Shown here: one piece after another, positions 25,196 through 33,985 of the stretch | Position numbering within the stretch: the first letter of the stretch is position 1 | Layout of the letters: each line of letters begins with the position of its first letter | NCBI RefSeq assembly: GCF_000745015.1 | Contig: NZ_JQNA01000002.1 | Location: forward strand, 5,084,001 to 5,148,000 | Direction: 5' to 3' | Origin: Burkholderia sp. 9120 | GTDB lineage: Bacteria; Pseudomonadota; Gammaproteobacteria; Burkholderiales; Burkholderiaceae | Length of the DNA stretch: 64,000 bases | Position numbers and translations under genes: made by a program | The notes under the pieces: model-generated | What the model was told of the DNA's origin: nothing | Database searches by the model: none | Seen by the model: only the letters and a program-made list of their open reading frames with translations

Positions 25196-26626
25196 TCATG
25201 CCACGGGCACGGGCGTCGCGGCGGGCGTGCCGGTTTGCAAAGCGGCTTCACGGCCGCCGAATGCCTGAATCAGACGATCCTGATCGGCTTTCGCGAGCCT
25301 GTCCACGCCTTCGGGGTCGAGCAGTTCACGCAAACGCTTCTCGAACGAAGCCAGCACCGGTGCGTATTCCGGCAGTCCCGCGAGATCCTGCAACTCTTGC
25401 GGGTCCCGTCGCAGGTCGAACAGCTCGGGCCGCAAGCCCACGTAATGGTGGTACTTGTAGTCGGCATTCGCCAGCATGTAGGCGGCGGTTTCCGAGCCGA
25501 CCGCGTGGTACTCGCTGAACGCCAGCCGCTCGGGTTGAGCCGGCGCGTTGGCGAGTTTCGCGAGCGACTCGCCCGGGCTCGCGTTCGCGGGCGCCGTGCA
25601 CCCAGTGCGTTCCAGAATCGTGTTCTGAATGTCGATCAACGACACCGGCGTTTCGCACACTTTGCCGCGCGGAATGCCTGCGCCCGCAACGATCATCGGA
25701 ACACCAGTCGACTCGCGGTACATCAGGCATTTGTTCCACATGCCGCGCTTGCCGAGGTTGTCGCCGTGATCGCTGCTGTAGATGATCGTGGTCGACTCGT
25801 CGAGGCCGTTGTCCTTGAGCGCCGCGAGAATCCTGCCGACCTGCGCGTCGAGGAACGTGACCAGCGCGAAATAGCAGGCCATCGCGAGGCGGCGGCGTTC
25901 ATCGGTGCCGATCGCGGCGTCGTGATCCATATGAATCGCCTGGCGCTCCACCCATGGATGCCGGACATAACCGCTCGACGGCTGCAACGGCGGCAATTCG
26001 ATGCTGGCGGGATCGTAGAGATCGAGATATTCCTGCGGCACGATCAGCGGGAAATGCGGTGCGACGAGTCCCGCGAACAACACCCACGGCTTCGTGTCGT
26101 CGCGCGGCTCGCCGAGCCAGTCGACCGCCGTATCGGCCACCCGCATATCGAAGCGGTTGTAGTTCGACAGCCCCGGGCCGATCTTGTCGTACAGCGGCGA
26201 GCGTCCCATGGTGCGCGGCAACGGATTGCGCACGGAACCCCACACCTGACCGATGCCATCAAGAATATGCACCGCGTGCTGCTGATGCCGAAAACCGACC
26301 GGCGCCGCCTCGCTCTGGTAGTGCAGCTTGCCGATCGAGTCCGTGACCATGCCGTCGTGCGTCAGGTACTGCGCCCAGCCGGGCGTGCTGCCGTCGTACG
26401 CAATCGCGTTGTCCCAGCAGCGAATGTCGTGCACGTAGCGGCCCGTTGCGAGGCTCGCGCGGGCCGGCACGCAGATCGGCGACGGCGTATAGGCGTTGCT
26501 GAAGCGCGTACCGCGCGCGGCGAGCGCGTCCAGATTCGGGGTGTGAATGAACGGGTGGCCGGCGCATCCCATCAGGTCGTGCTGATGCTCGTCCGACAAA
26601 ATGAACAATACGTTCGTGGGCTTCAT
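25196..26626 (-). CDS. Type I formylglycine-dependent sulfatase
   Basis: 476-aa cytosolic sulfatase without signal peptide. Metal-binding start VLFILSDEHQHDLMG, then the sulfatase signature CVPARASLATGR with Cys52 as the residue converted to formylglycine, a GKLHYQS segment, and YSSDHGDNLGKRGMWNK providing further metal ligands. It hydrolyses a sulfate ester (or a related phosphonate ester). It resembles choline-sulfatase and arylsulfatase families, but I cannot choose. First gene of the operon with an MFS and an FAD dehydrogenase; a LysR gene is divergent, a usual arrangement for its regulator. Confidence 0.9.
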   Translation of the reverse strand: MKPTNVLFILSDEHQHDLMGCAGHPFIHTPNLDALAARGTRFSNAYTPSPICVPARASLATGRYVHDIRCWDNAIAYDGSTPGWAQYLTHDGMVTDSIGKLHYQSEAAPVGFRHQQHAVHILDGIGQVWGSVRNPLPRTMGRSPLYDKIGPGLSNYNRFDMRVADTAVDWLGEPRDDTKPWVLFAGLVAPHFPLIVPQEYLDLYDPASIELPPLQPSSGYVRHPWVERQAIHMDHDAAIGTDERRRLAMACYFALVTFLDAQVGRILAALKDNGLDESTTIIYSSDHGDNLGKRGMWNKCLMYRESTGVPMIVAGAGIPRGKVCETPVSLIDIQNTILERTGCTAPANASPGESLAKLANAPAQPERLAFSEYHAVGSETAAYMLANADYKYHHYVGLRPELFDLRRDPQELQDLAGLPEYAPVLASFEKRLRELLDPEGVDRLAKADQDRLIQAFGGREAALQTGTPAATPVPVA

Positions 26627-26724
26627 GGTGGGGGTGTCCGGGCGCGCTATGAATGCGGCTGTCTCCTGAGCTTAATCATGGTCCGTGAGCGCATGACAAG
26701 CAATTGACATTTTGTCGAAAGCGC

Positions 26725-26739
26725 ATAACCATAAGTTAT
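26725..26739. promoter_or_regulatory. Predicted LysR-type operator (T-N11-A dyad)
   Basis: ATAAC-CATAA-GTTAT is a perfect dyad containing T-N11-A, the LysR-family consensus. It sits in the 130-bp divergent gap between the sulfatase operon and the LysR gene, 17 bp before the LysR start codon, suited to autoregulation and divergent activation. Confidence 0.6.
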
Positions 26740-26756
26740 TCGCCAGGAGGAGTGCT

Positions 26757-27707
26757 GTGGACCCGATCGAGCGGTTTTTTCAGGCTGGATTGAAGCTGAA
26801 CCATCTGCGGTTGCTCACGCTATTCGATAGTCTCGGGCAGATCCGGCTCGTGGCGGAGAAACTGAATGTGACGCAACCGGCCATCTCGAAGCAACTCGCC
26901 GAACTGGAGGCCGGACTCGGTGTGTCGGTCATGACGCGGGTCGGTAACCGGCTTCAGTTGACCACCGTCGGTGAAACGCTCACCAAGCGCGCGCGGGAGG
27001 TGTTTCATCAGCTCGAACAGGCGCGCTATGAAGTGGACGCGCTGACCAGCGGGATATCCGGCAAGATTTCAGTGGGCGCGGTCGCGACGGTATTGCCGGT
27101 GTTCGCGCCGGAGTTGATTCTCGAGTTGAAACGGCGCGCGCCGCAGGTGAATGTCGCGCTGCAAGAAGCGACCAGCGACCGGCTGTTTCCCTTGCTCGCC
27201 AACGGGTCGCTGGATTTCGTGTTGAGCCGGACCGAGCCAGTGGGATTCGGCAAAACCGAATTCGCTTCTCACATCATCATGGACGATCCGATCGTCGTGG
27301 TATGTGGCCGCGATCATCCGCTGGCGAATCGAAGGACTGTTACGCCGGCCGACCTCGCCGGGTCGCCGTGGATTCTGCCGCCGAAAGAAGCGCCTACTTT
27401 CCTTGCGTTACAAAGTTGGCTCGGCGAATCCGGACTCGCATTTCCCGATGGCTGCGTGCAATCCATCTCGTTGCAGACCAATGAGGCGATGCTCGCGAGC
27501 TACCCGTTTCTCGCGTTGATGCCCTTAGCGGTTGCACGCAAGCGAGCGGGCCGCGCCGCGCTCGCTATTCTCGCGATGCCTGGTGCGAGCTTTCTGGAGA
27601 CGGTGCAGTTGTTCTATAGCAGCGAGTCGGTGAATCCGGTGCTGCCTGCCGCGCTCGAATGTGTCGCTGCGGTGCAGGAGCGATTGCGACGGCCGGTCGC
27701 GGATTGA
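26757..27707 (+). CDS. LysR-family transcriptional regulator
   Basis: 316 aa from GTG 26757, chosen because a perfect AGGAGG lies 5 bp upstream; a frame extension to 26712 has no such site. N-terminal winged HTH: LNHLRLLTLFDSLGQIRLVAEKLNVTQPAISKQLAELE, then the linker and a LysR substrate-binding domain (ISVGAVATVLPVFAPELILE). Divergent from the sulfatase operon and so probably its regulator. The C-terminus converges on the XRE gene with a 21-bp gap. Confidence 0.93.
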   Translation: MDPIERFFQAGLKLNHLRLLTLFDSLGQIRLVAEKLNVTQPAISKQLAELEAGLGVSVMTRVGNRLQLTTVGETLTKRAREVFHQLEQARYEVDALTSGISGKISVGAVATVLPVFAPELILELKRRAPQVNVALQEATSDRLFPLLANGSLDFVLSRTEPVGFGKTEFASHIIMDDPIVVVCGRDHPLANRRTVTPADLAGSPWILPPKEAPTFLALQSWLGESGLAFPDGCVQSISLQTNEAMLASYPFLALMPLAVARKRAGRAALAILAMPGASFLETVQLFYSSESVNPVLPAALECVAAVQERLRRPVAD

Positions 27708-27728
27708 AGCGGTGGTGGTTCGGTGCGG

Positions 27729-28592
27729 TTAGGTAGGTGCTTTTGCTTTTGCGTTCGCATCGAGCATCTGCAGATGAAGCGCTTCGGTTTCGTCGTCCGC
27801 AGGGAACATGCACTCGATCCGTAGCTCCTGCGCGGCGATGGTTTGCGGCGTACCGACGCTGGTGACCATCGAGAAATAGTTCATCACGCGGCCGTCTTTG
27901 ATGAAGCCCATTGGTATCACCGGCATGGACGCCGATGCGGAGTCGGCCTTTAACGCGTCACCGGGTTGCAGCTTCGCGTCCACTTCGGGATACGCACGCA
28001 ACGCGTCCAGCAATTCACGCGTTTTGTCGTCGATCACTCGCCCGACCGACTCGCGATAAACACGCTGAATCAAACTATCCGCCACCGCTTTCCAATCGGA
28101 CACGAACGGCCGCATGCCTTCGGGATCGAAAATCAGATGCAGCATGTTGCGCGGCCCTTTGCGCGCCGCCATGTCGATAAAGCAATTAAAAAAGCGCGGT
28201 GCGGACTCGTTCGTCATCAACACATTCCAGTAACGGTCCATGACGATGGCCGGAAACGGTTCATGCTGCCGAAGCATCCGGTCGAGCGCTTTCGTGACGC
28301 CGTGCATTTCTTGCGCATTCCACGCGCTTTCGGCGTACATCGGCGCATAGCCGGCCGCCAGCAGCAGCGTGTTGCGTTCGCGCAAGGGGATATCCAGCGT
28401 CTGCGCGATATCCATCAGCATCTGCCGGCTCGGCACGCTGCGCCCGCTTTCGATAAAGCTGATATGACGCTGCGAAACGCCTGCATTGAAGGACAAATCC
28501 AACTGGCTGATGCCGCGCATATCTCGCCAGTGACGCAACAACACGCCGAGATCGTTCGGCGGTGCCTTTTTGCTGGGGTTCGGAGGGTTCAT
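27729..28592 (-). CDS. XRE-family regulator with MmyB-like ligand domain
   Basis: 287 aa. N-terminal helix-turn-helix: LLRHWRDMRGISQLDLSFNAGVSQRHISFIESGRSVPS (residues ~18-55). The C-terminal region begins around MDRYWNVLMTNESAPRFF and matches the MmyB-like transcription regulator ligand-binding domain. Such regulators often sit beside a short-chain enzyme gene they control. Here the next gene upstream on the same strand is a carboxymuconolactone-decarboxylase-like gene 146 bp away. Confidence 0.9.
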   Translation of the reverse strand: MNPPNPSKKAPPNDLGVLLRHWRDMRGISQLDLSFNAGVSQRHISFIESGRSVPSRQMLMDIAQTLDIPLRERNTLLLAAGYAPMYAESAWNAQEMHGVTKALDRMLRQHEPFPAIVMDRYWNVLMTNESAPRFFNCFIDMAARKGPRNMLHLIFDPEGMRPFVSDWKAVADSLIQRVYRESVGRVIDDKTRELLDALRAYPEVDAKLQPGDALKADSASASMPVIPMGFIKDGRVMNYFSMVTSVGTPQTIAAQELRIECMFPADDETEALHLQMLDANAKAKAPT

Positions 28593-28738
28593 CGTTCTCT
28601 TATCCGCAGGTCGATACAGAAGCGGTTCGGTGATCGGCGTCGTGTGGTCAATCTTCCACGTTGAGCGATCAACCGGACCTCGCCGGTCAGCATACTACGC
28701 GTCGCCGACCGGCTCGTTCCTGAGGAAACTCAGGCATG

Positions 28739-29278
28739 CTATGCGTGAACCTGGAACTGAGCTTCCAGCGGCGGCTGCGTAATACTGCCCACGTAGTTCG
28801 TGATGGTCGACGCCGCCGTCACCGCAAGCAGTTCGAGCACTTGATCGCGACGAAAGCCCGCTTCGAGAAACGCGCTCACGTCCTGGTCGTCGAGATGGCC
28901 GCGCTTTTCAATTGCGGTCTTCGCCAGAGTCGAAAGCGCTGCATGCTGGCGATCCGCAGGCGCACGGCCGGCGCGAATCGCTTCGACGTCGGCGGGCGTG
29001 AGCCCTCCGTGCAGCGCCAGCGCCGTATGAAACGCGACCGCCCACGAACATGCGTTGGTCACTGCATTTGTCAGCAAAAGCGTCTGGATCTGCGCTTCCG
29101 TGAAGGTACCGGAATGCACCTTCTGAAACAGATTGATAAACGCGCCGATCAGCACGGGCGATTCAGCCATCGCACCCGCAATGTTCGGGATAAAACCAAA
29201 GGTCTGCTGAAGCTGCTGCAACACGGGCCGCGATTGTTCCGGCGCGGAGTCAAGGGTATGAACTTGAAACGTCGACAT
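28739..29278 (-). CDS. Carboxymuconolactone decarboxylase / AhpD-like protein
   Basis: 179 aa from ATG 29278, chosen for its GAGGA site 6-7 bp upstream. All-helical AhpD/CMD fold segments: FGFIPNIAGAMAESPVLIGAF, then LLLTNAVTNACSWAVAFHTALA with a Cys and His spaced as in the active helix, but with one Cys only (AhpD has CxxC). Family members remove peroxides or decarboxylate aromatic-degradation intermediates; the single-Cys form argues against a classic AhpD activity. Upstream of the XRE gene on the same strand. Confidence 0.85.
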   Translation of the reverse strand: MSTFQVHTLDSAPEQSRPVLQQLQQTFGFIPNIAGAMAESPVLIGAFINLFQKVHSGTFTEAQIQTLLLTNAVTNACSWAVAFHTALALHGGLTPADVEAIRAGRAPADRQHAALSTLAKTAIEKRGHLDDQDVSAFLEAGFRRDQVLELLAVTAASTITNYVGSITQPPLEAQFQVHA

Positions 29279-29588
29279 GATGTGTCCTCGATGGTGAACG
29301 CGGTTCAGGGTGAACGGCGCGACCACCGAAGATTAGGCGTGGGCGAGACGCTCGCCAATTACCTCCCATGTAATAGAAGTTCGATACGCTCGGCGTCAGG
29401 GCACGCTCCCCGCTTTTCTGTTACAACATGAAAGGCATTTCCCTGCTTAACCTGCGAAGAAACGCAAGCCATCTACTCGATATAAAAGACCGTCATCGCA
29501 CAGACAGCACTTATTACCCGACAATAGAGCCCTCGACGACTGAGCCGCACACGTCGCCCTCTAACAAAAAAACCGGGAGTCCACGCCA
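29279..29588. other. Divergent intergenic region
   Basis: 310 bp between the CMD-like gene (minus) and the molybdopterin-fold gene (plus). AT-richer stretches exist around 29355-29510, but I see no confident promoter pair, operator or repeat. Confidence 0.4.
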
Positions 29589-30185
29589 ATGAACAAACGC
29601 CAGTTCCTGACCCGCGCTGCCGTATTGAGCGCCGCGGCAGCGCCCGCCTTCGCCGCCAAACCGGCGCGTCACGAAGCCTGCAATGCGTCACCGGTGGTGC
29701 TGACCCTCTCCGGTTCAATCAAGCGCCACAATCGCGGCGCACTCGATCCGGCATTCGATCAATTGCTCGCGAAGCATCAGGTGAAGTTCTCGGAAGCGTA
29801 CGGCATGGACTTTGCCTCGCTCTCCAGCATGCCGCCCGTGACGATCAAGCCCACCACCGAATACGATTCCCGCCAGCATGTATTGAGCGGCCCGCTATTG
29901 ACCGATGTACTCGAACACGTCGGCGCGCCGGGAGCGGGCAGCACGCAAATTCTGATGCACGCGGTAGACGGCTATGCCGTGATGACGACGCTCGACAAAG
30001 TGCGCGCCTACCGCTTCATCGTCGCGACCCAAATGGACGGCAAGCCGCTGCCCTTAGGTGGCGTCGGCCCACTCTGGGCCACCTACGACGCGGACAACAT
30101 CGCCGAACTGTCGAGCAAGCCGCTCAAGGATCGCTTCGAGTTGTCGCCGTGGGGGCTGTACCACTTGCAGGTGATCGAAGCGTAA
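29589..30185 (+). CDS. Exported molybdopterin-oxidoreductase-fold protein
   Basis: 198 aa, ATG preceded by GGGAG. Signal peptide MNKRQFLTRAAVLSAAAAPAFA. The mature part has the short oxidoreductase molybdopterin-binding fold pattern: VLTLSGSI at the start, LSGPLLTDVLEHVGAPG, HAVDGYAVMTTLDKV and GGVGPLWATYDAD. The family is annotated as molybdopterin-binding, but the cofactor-ligating Cys of sulfite oxidases is not evident here. It may be a structural homologue without cofactor. Convergent with the porin gene, 3-bp gap. Confidence 0.8.
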   Translation: MNKRQFLTRAAVLSAAAAPAFAAKPARHEACNASPVVLTLSGSIKRHNRGALDPAFDQLLAKHQVKFSEAYGMDFASLSSMPPVTIKPTTEYDSRQHVLSGPLLTDVLEHVGAPGAGSTQILMHAVDGYAVMTTLDKVRAYRFIVATQMDGKPLPLGGVGPLWATYDADNIAELSSKPLKDRFELSPWGLYHLQVIEA

Positions 30186-30188
30186 TGC

Positions 30189-31295
30189 TCAAAACAGGTG
30201 ATGAATCCCGCTGAGGAACACCGTCTGTCGTCCGCCTGACGCCGCGCCAATACCGATCGTGTTCGCCACCGCGCCGCCGCCCGCGGTCTCGAACATCAGG
30301 TCGGCGTAGAGCTGGGTTGTCTTCGACAGCGAATAGACGTTAGCCACGGTAAATTGCGTCCAGCGATGTCCGGCGAGTGTCGCGGTCCACGCCCCCGCCG
30401 ACACCTCTTCGGCGGGCGTCAACCGCAGATTCGCGCCACCGTCGACGCTGCAAAAATGTTCGACGCCGCCGGCCGACTCGATCCTCACGTCGGTGGCGAG
30501 CGCATGCACGGTCACGCGCTCGAACCGGTACGACCCGCCAATGCCCATATCGCGCACCTGTTTCGCGTTGAAGGTCGCGCCCGGCGCAATCGTCTGGCCT
30601 TCGAACGACGTCAACCCGAGTCCGGTGGAAAGCGGCAGCAGGCGGTCGCGATACTCGGAATAAACCGCCACCAGTTTGACCGGCCCATTCGTATAGTTCG
30701 CGCCGAAACTGATGGTGCGTCCGTTGGTATTGCTTGCCGCGGCGCCGGCGAATCCATACATCGCCCCGAGCGACAGTCCGTGATAATTCGCGCTCTTCCA
30801 TTTCACGGTATTCGATAGTTGCACCGGCAACGTGCTGCCCAGACCATCGAGATTGCCGGGATGAAACGCCGAGAAGTCGCCGAGCAATTGCCCCGTGGAA
30901 ACCGAACCGAGCCACTCGAAATTCCAGTCCGTCTGACGGCCCAGCGTCATCGTGCCGAATACCGGATCGGCCAGACCGACATACGCCTGCCGATTGAAGA
31001 ATGTACTGCTGCTGGCGGAAGCGCCGGTTGTCGTGACAAAACCGCTTTCGAGCCTGAATAGCACCGTGCGCCCCGCGCCGATATCCTCGACGCCCTGGAA
31101 GCCGAAGCGATCCGCCTGTAACGTACCCTGCTCGGCGATATAAGCCTTTGCGCCGTGCAGATTGCTCACATAGCCGAGACCGGCGTCGAGACTGCCATAC
31201 AGCGTGACGCTGCTCTGCGCCTGCGCCGTTGAAAAAACGCCGAGCGCAGCCGAGCACGCGAACGCCGTCGCGTGAAAAGCGAATTTGGTTTTCAT
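30189..31295 (-). CDS. Gram-negative porin (second paralogue)
   Basis: 368-aa porin. Signal peptide (FAFHATAFACSAALGVFSTAQA), QSSVTLYGSLDAGLGYVSN, RFGFQGVEDIGAGRTVLFRLESGF, FFNRQAYVGLADPVFGTMTLGRQTDW, and a terminal Phe (SGIHHLF). Length and motifs fit the Burkholderiales trimeric porins. It follows the permease gene on the same strand by about 90 bp, so they may be co-transcribed. Confidence 0.94.
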   Translation of the reverse strand: MKTKFAFHATAFACSAALGVFSTAQAQSSVTLYGSLDAGLGYVSNLHGAKAYIAEQGTLQADRFGFQGVEDIGAGRTVLFRLESGFVTTTGASASSSTFFNRQAYVGLADPVFGTMTLGRQTDWNFEWLGSVSTGQLLGDFSAFHPGNLDGLGSTLPVQLSNTVKWKSANYHGLSLGAMYGFAGAAASNTNGRTISFGANYTNGPVKLVAVYSEYRDRLLPLSTGLGLTSFEGQTIAPGATFNAKQVRDMGIGGSYRFERVTVHALATDVRIESAGGVEHFCSVDGGANLRLTPAEEVSAGAWTATLAGHRWTQFTVANVYSLSKTTQLYADLMFETAGGGAVANTIGIGAASGGRQTVFLSGIHHLF

Positions 31296-31337
31296 GAGGT
31301 GTGGGGTGAAGCGTTGGAAGGAGAAAGGCGAACTACA

Positions 31338-31360
31338 AATTACGAATTACGAATTACGAA
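31338..31360. repeat. 7-bp tandem repeat between permease and porin genes
   Basis: Three exact copies of AATTACG plus AA, AT-rich in otherwise GC-rich DNA, 43 bp upstream of the porin start codon (minus strand). Confidence 0.75.
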
Positions 31361-31386
31361 GGCGTCGATGCCCGCGTTCCGCAGAG

Positions 31387-32715
31387 TCAGGTGGGTTGGA
31401 TTTTTTCCGTCGGCACAAGACGCCATGCACCGAACACGAGATTGACCAGGATCGCCGTGAGCGTGCCCGCCGCCATGCCATTACCGAGAACGATCTGCAC
31501 GGGTCCCGGAAACGACGCATAGACGTTCGGCACCAGAATCGGTATCAGCCCCACGACGAGCGCCGCCGCCAGCGTGTATTGATTGCCGCGCGCATGCAGA
31601 TCGACCTTGCCGAGCAGATTGATGCCCATCACACCGATCATCGCGAACACGATCAGCGCCGTGCCGCCCACCACGGGCGCGGGAATCGCGTAAGCCAATC
31701 GGCCCAGCGGTGCAAACAACGCGACCACCATCAACATCGCGCCGGCCGTCGCCGTAACGTAGCGCGAACGTACGCCCGTGGTCTGCACGACGCCGATATT
31801 CTCCGCGCTGGTGATAATGAGCGACGTGCCGAGCAGCGTGCCAACTAATGACGCGAGCGCATCGCCGCGAATCGTTCGTGGCACATCGCGGCGCATGTCG
31901 ATCGGCTTGCCGGTGATCTCGCCGACGGCCACCGTCTGCGCGGTCGCTTCAGCCATCGATATCACGCTGAAAATCAGCATCGGCAAGGCGGCGAGTATGT
32001 CGAAGCGCGGCATGCCGAACGGCAACAGCGCCGGCAGCGTGAACAGCGGCCCGTCCCACAGACCGGCGGCGGGCATCAGCCCGACCGCCCAACCAGCCAA
32101 CGTGCCGACCACGAGCCCCAACAACACGGCCAGCCGTCCGACGGTGCCCTTGAACAAACGCGCCACCGCGATCGTCGCCACGATCGTGACCACCGCGAGA
32201 CCGAACGACAGCGGCCGTGCAAAGCCCGGCGTACCCGGCTGCCCGACCACGATCCCCGCGTAGATCTTGATCAGGCTGACCGACACGAGCACCAGCATCG
32301 TGCCCACCACCACGCGCGGGAAAAATCTCAGACAGCGCGCGAACACCGGCAACACGAGCCAGTAGAACAGACTGGTGAGGATCGCGGCGCCCGCCGCGGT
32401 ACGCAAATCCGTCTGCGTGGCGATCACCGCGAACAGCATGGCCGGCGCACCGCCCGGCACCATGACGAACGGCAGGCGCGCGCCGATCGACCCCGCGCCC
32501 AGCGATTGCAGCAACGTGCCCGCGCCGCACACGAAAAACGTCGCGCCGATCAGATGCACGGTCATGTCGCCGGGCAGCGACAACATCCGCGACACCAGAA
32601 AAACCGCCGTAACGGGCGAGGCCGCCATCGACAGAACATGCTGCAGGCCGAACAACGCCAGTTGCCAGGCGGGCAACCGCGTGTCGACGCTAGGTGTGGC
32701 TGGATCTGAATTCAC
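31387..32715 (-). CDS. NCS2 nucleobase/xanthine-uracil permease
   Basis: 442 aa from a GTG at 32715, chosen because family-like sequence (LPAWQLALFGLQHVLSMAASPV) follows shortly; an ATG at 32781 would add 22 unlikely residues and overlap the upstream gene by 16 bp. Twelve to fourteen hydrophobic segments, with the NCS2 features FFVCGAGTLLQSLG, ISMAEATAQTVAVGEITGKP (helix 8 region) and TTGVRSRYVTATAGAML. It should import a purine or uracil by proton symport. Sits between the arylsulfotransferase-like gene and a porin gene, same strand. Confidence 0.92.
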   Translation of the reverse strand: MNSDPATPSVDTRLPAWQLALFGLQHVLSMAASPVTAVFLVSRMLSLPGDMTVHLIGATFFVCGAGTLLQSLGAGSIGARLPFVMVPGGAPAMLFAVIATQTDLRTAAGAAILTSLFYWLVLPVFARCLRFFPRVVVGTMLVLVSVSLIKIYAGIVVGQPGTPGFARPLSFGLAVVTIVATIAVARLFKGTVGRLAVLLGLVVGTLAGWAVGLMPAAGLWDGPLFTLPALLPFGMPRFDILAALPMLIFSVISMAEATAQTVAVGEITGKPIDMRRDVPRTIRGDALASLVGTLLGTSLIITSAENIGVVQTTGVRSRYVTATAGAMLMVVALFAPLGRLAYAIPAPVVGGTALIVFAMIGVMGINLLGKVDLHARGNQYTLAAALVVGLIPILVPNVYASFPGPVQIVLGNGMAAGTLTAILVNLVFGAWRLVPTEKIQPT

Positions 32716-32765
32716 GTAACCCCCGGGAGGCGAATCGCAACTGGGCGCAACAGCGCGCGCGACGT

Positions 32766-33881
32766 TCACGCGGGCAACCACGGCAGTTGCTCGCGGCTAT
32801 AGCGGAACGTCTGGAATACGCTGTTCAACTGGCCGGGGCCCGTCTTGCGCGCGGCCTCGTCCGGGTATTCGCCGAACCAGGGAATCACGTATTCCCACAC
32901 CACCTCGCCCGCCGGCGTCACTTCGAACAAACGCCCCGTGGCGGATTCGGTAATGTGCGTGTTGCCATTGGCGAGGCGCTGCGCGTTACCCATGAACGCG
33001 CTGTAAAACGCGTTGACCATGTCGTCCGCGTACGACCAGACCACCTCGCGAGTCAACGGATCGATCTCCAGCACGCGCGAGAACGCTACATGTGCGCCAG
33101 CGCGGAAGTTGCCGTTGTCGAACGTGAGAATGTTGCCGTTGGCGAGCGCTACCGGGGCATGCTGATGCGACACGACGCTCGGCGGAATGTGCGTCGTGAC
33201 GCGGCCGCTTTCACGGTCCACCGCAATGATCCCCGACGTGGTGCGCAAACTCATGAGCACCTCGCCTTTCGCGTTCACGCCGAGTCCGTTGACGAGCGGC
33301 CAGTGATAGCGTCCAAAGCCTGCCGCGATCGGAAAGTCCCTGGGATTCAGATGCTCCGCAGCCTTCCATTCCCACACCAGTTCGCCAGCACGATTCACCT
33401 CGCGGATCACGTCCGCGTACATCGGTTCGTCGGGCCCGTGCGCGGTGCCGCCCGGCACGCGCTCCGCGAAACCGACCGGCACCCGTTCGCACGCGGCGTA
33501 CAGCAGGTTGCCGTTCGGCAGCCACTGCGCGTCGTGATGATGCGCGGGATCTTCGTAGCGCCAGACCACCTCGCCTTGCGGCGTGACTTCATAGAAGTCG
33601 CCGCCGTGCCACATGGACCATGGCGCGTAGCGGTCTTCCGAATTCGCATGGTTGCCGTTGTAGCCGAGATTGCCGTTCGGCAGAATCACCGCGTGGCGGC
33701 CCGGACGCACCGGCATCTGCCACTCGTGTGCGACTTCGCCGCGAATGTCCACGAGATAAACGCGACCGCCCGCCGTCTGCGGCGCGATCAGCGTATACCC
33801 GCCAGCCGACCGTTGCGGGTCGTGAGCAATGAGACCGACGCCGCGGCGCCGCTGGGTAATCTGGTCGACTGTGGTGGTCAC
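32766..33881 (-). CDS. Arylsulfotransferase (ASST)-like beta-propeller protein
   Basis: 371 aa without signal peptide. Repeated propeller blades with the W/Y-rich pattern HEWQMPVRPG, GEVVWRYEDPAHHHDAQWLPNGN, GELVWEWKA and REVVWSYADD, each followed by His/Asn-Gly loops (ILPNGNLGYNGNH, LANGNTHITE), as in arylsulfotransferase-type and related 6-bladed proteins. True ASST enzymes are exported; this one seems cytosolic, so its reaction is uncertain. First of a minus-strand run with the NCS2 permease and porin, divergent from a LysR gene. Confidence 0.8.
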   Translation of the reverse strand: MTTTVDQITQRRRGVGLIAHDPQRSAGGYTLIAPQTAGGRVYLVDIRGEVAHEWQMPVRPGRHAVILPNGNLGYNGNHANSEDRYAPWSMWHGGDFYEVTPQGEVVWRYEDPAHHHDAQWLPNGNLLYAACERVPVGFAERVPGGTAHGPDEPMYADVIREVNRAGELVWEWKAAEHLNPRDFPIAAGFGRYHWPLVNGLGVNAKGEVLMSLRTTSGIIAVDRESGRVTTHIPPSVVSHQHAPVALANGNILTFDNGNFRAGAHVAFSRVLEIDPLTREVVWSYADDMVNAFYSAFMGNAQRLANGNTHITESATGRLFEVTPAGEVVWEYVIPWFGEYPDEAARKTGPGQLNSVFQTFRYSREQLPWLPA

Positions 33882-33946
33882 GATTCGCTCCGTTAAGATG
33901 ATGGAGCAAAATCTAGGCTATTCGATCCGTCAGGAAAACATGATTG

Positions 33947-33967
33947 TTCCATACGGCCTGTACGGAA
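33947..33967. promoter_or_regulatory. Predicted LysR operator in divergent gap
   Basis: Inverted repeat TTCCATAC-GGCCT-GTACGGAA, arms differing at one position. It lies in the 104-bp gap between the ASST-like gene and the LysR gene, 18 bp before the LysR start, the usual position of the regulator's own binding site. Confidence 0.5.
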
Positions 33968-33985
33968 AAACTATACGGTGCAAAT

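Noticed and set aside
25073-26707. 544-codon open frame opposite the sulfatase gene
   Set aside because: Antisense shadow; Arg/Ala/His-rich without domains, while the sense strand has the sulfatase signature.
32694-33896. 400-codon open frame opposite the arylsulfotransferase-like gene
   Set aside because: Antisense shadow without recognisable domains.
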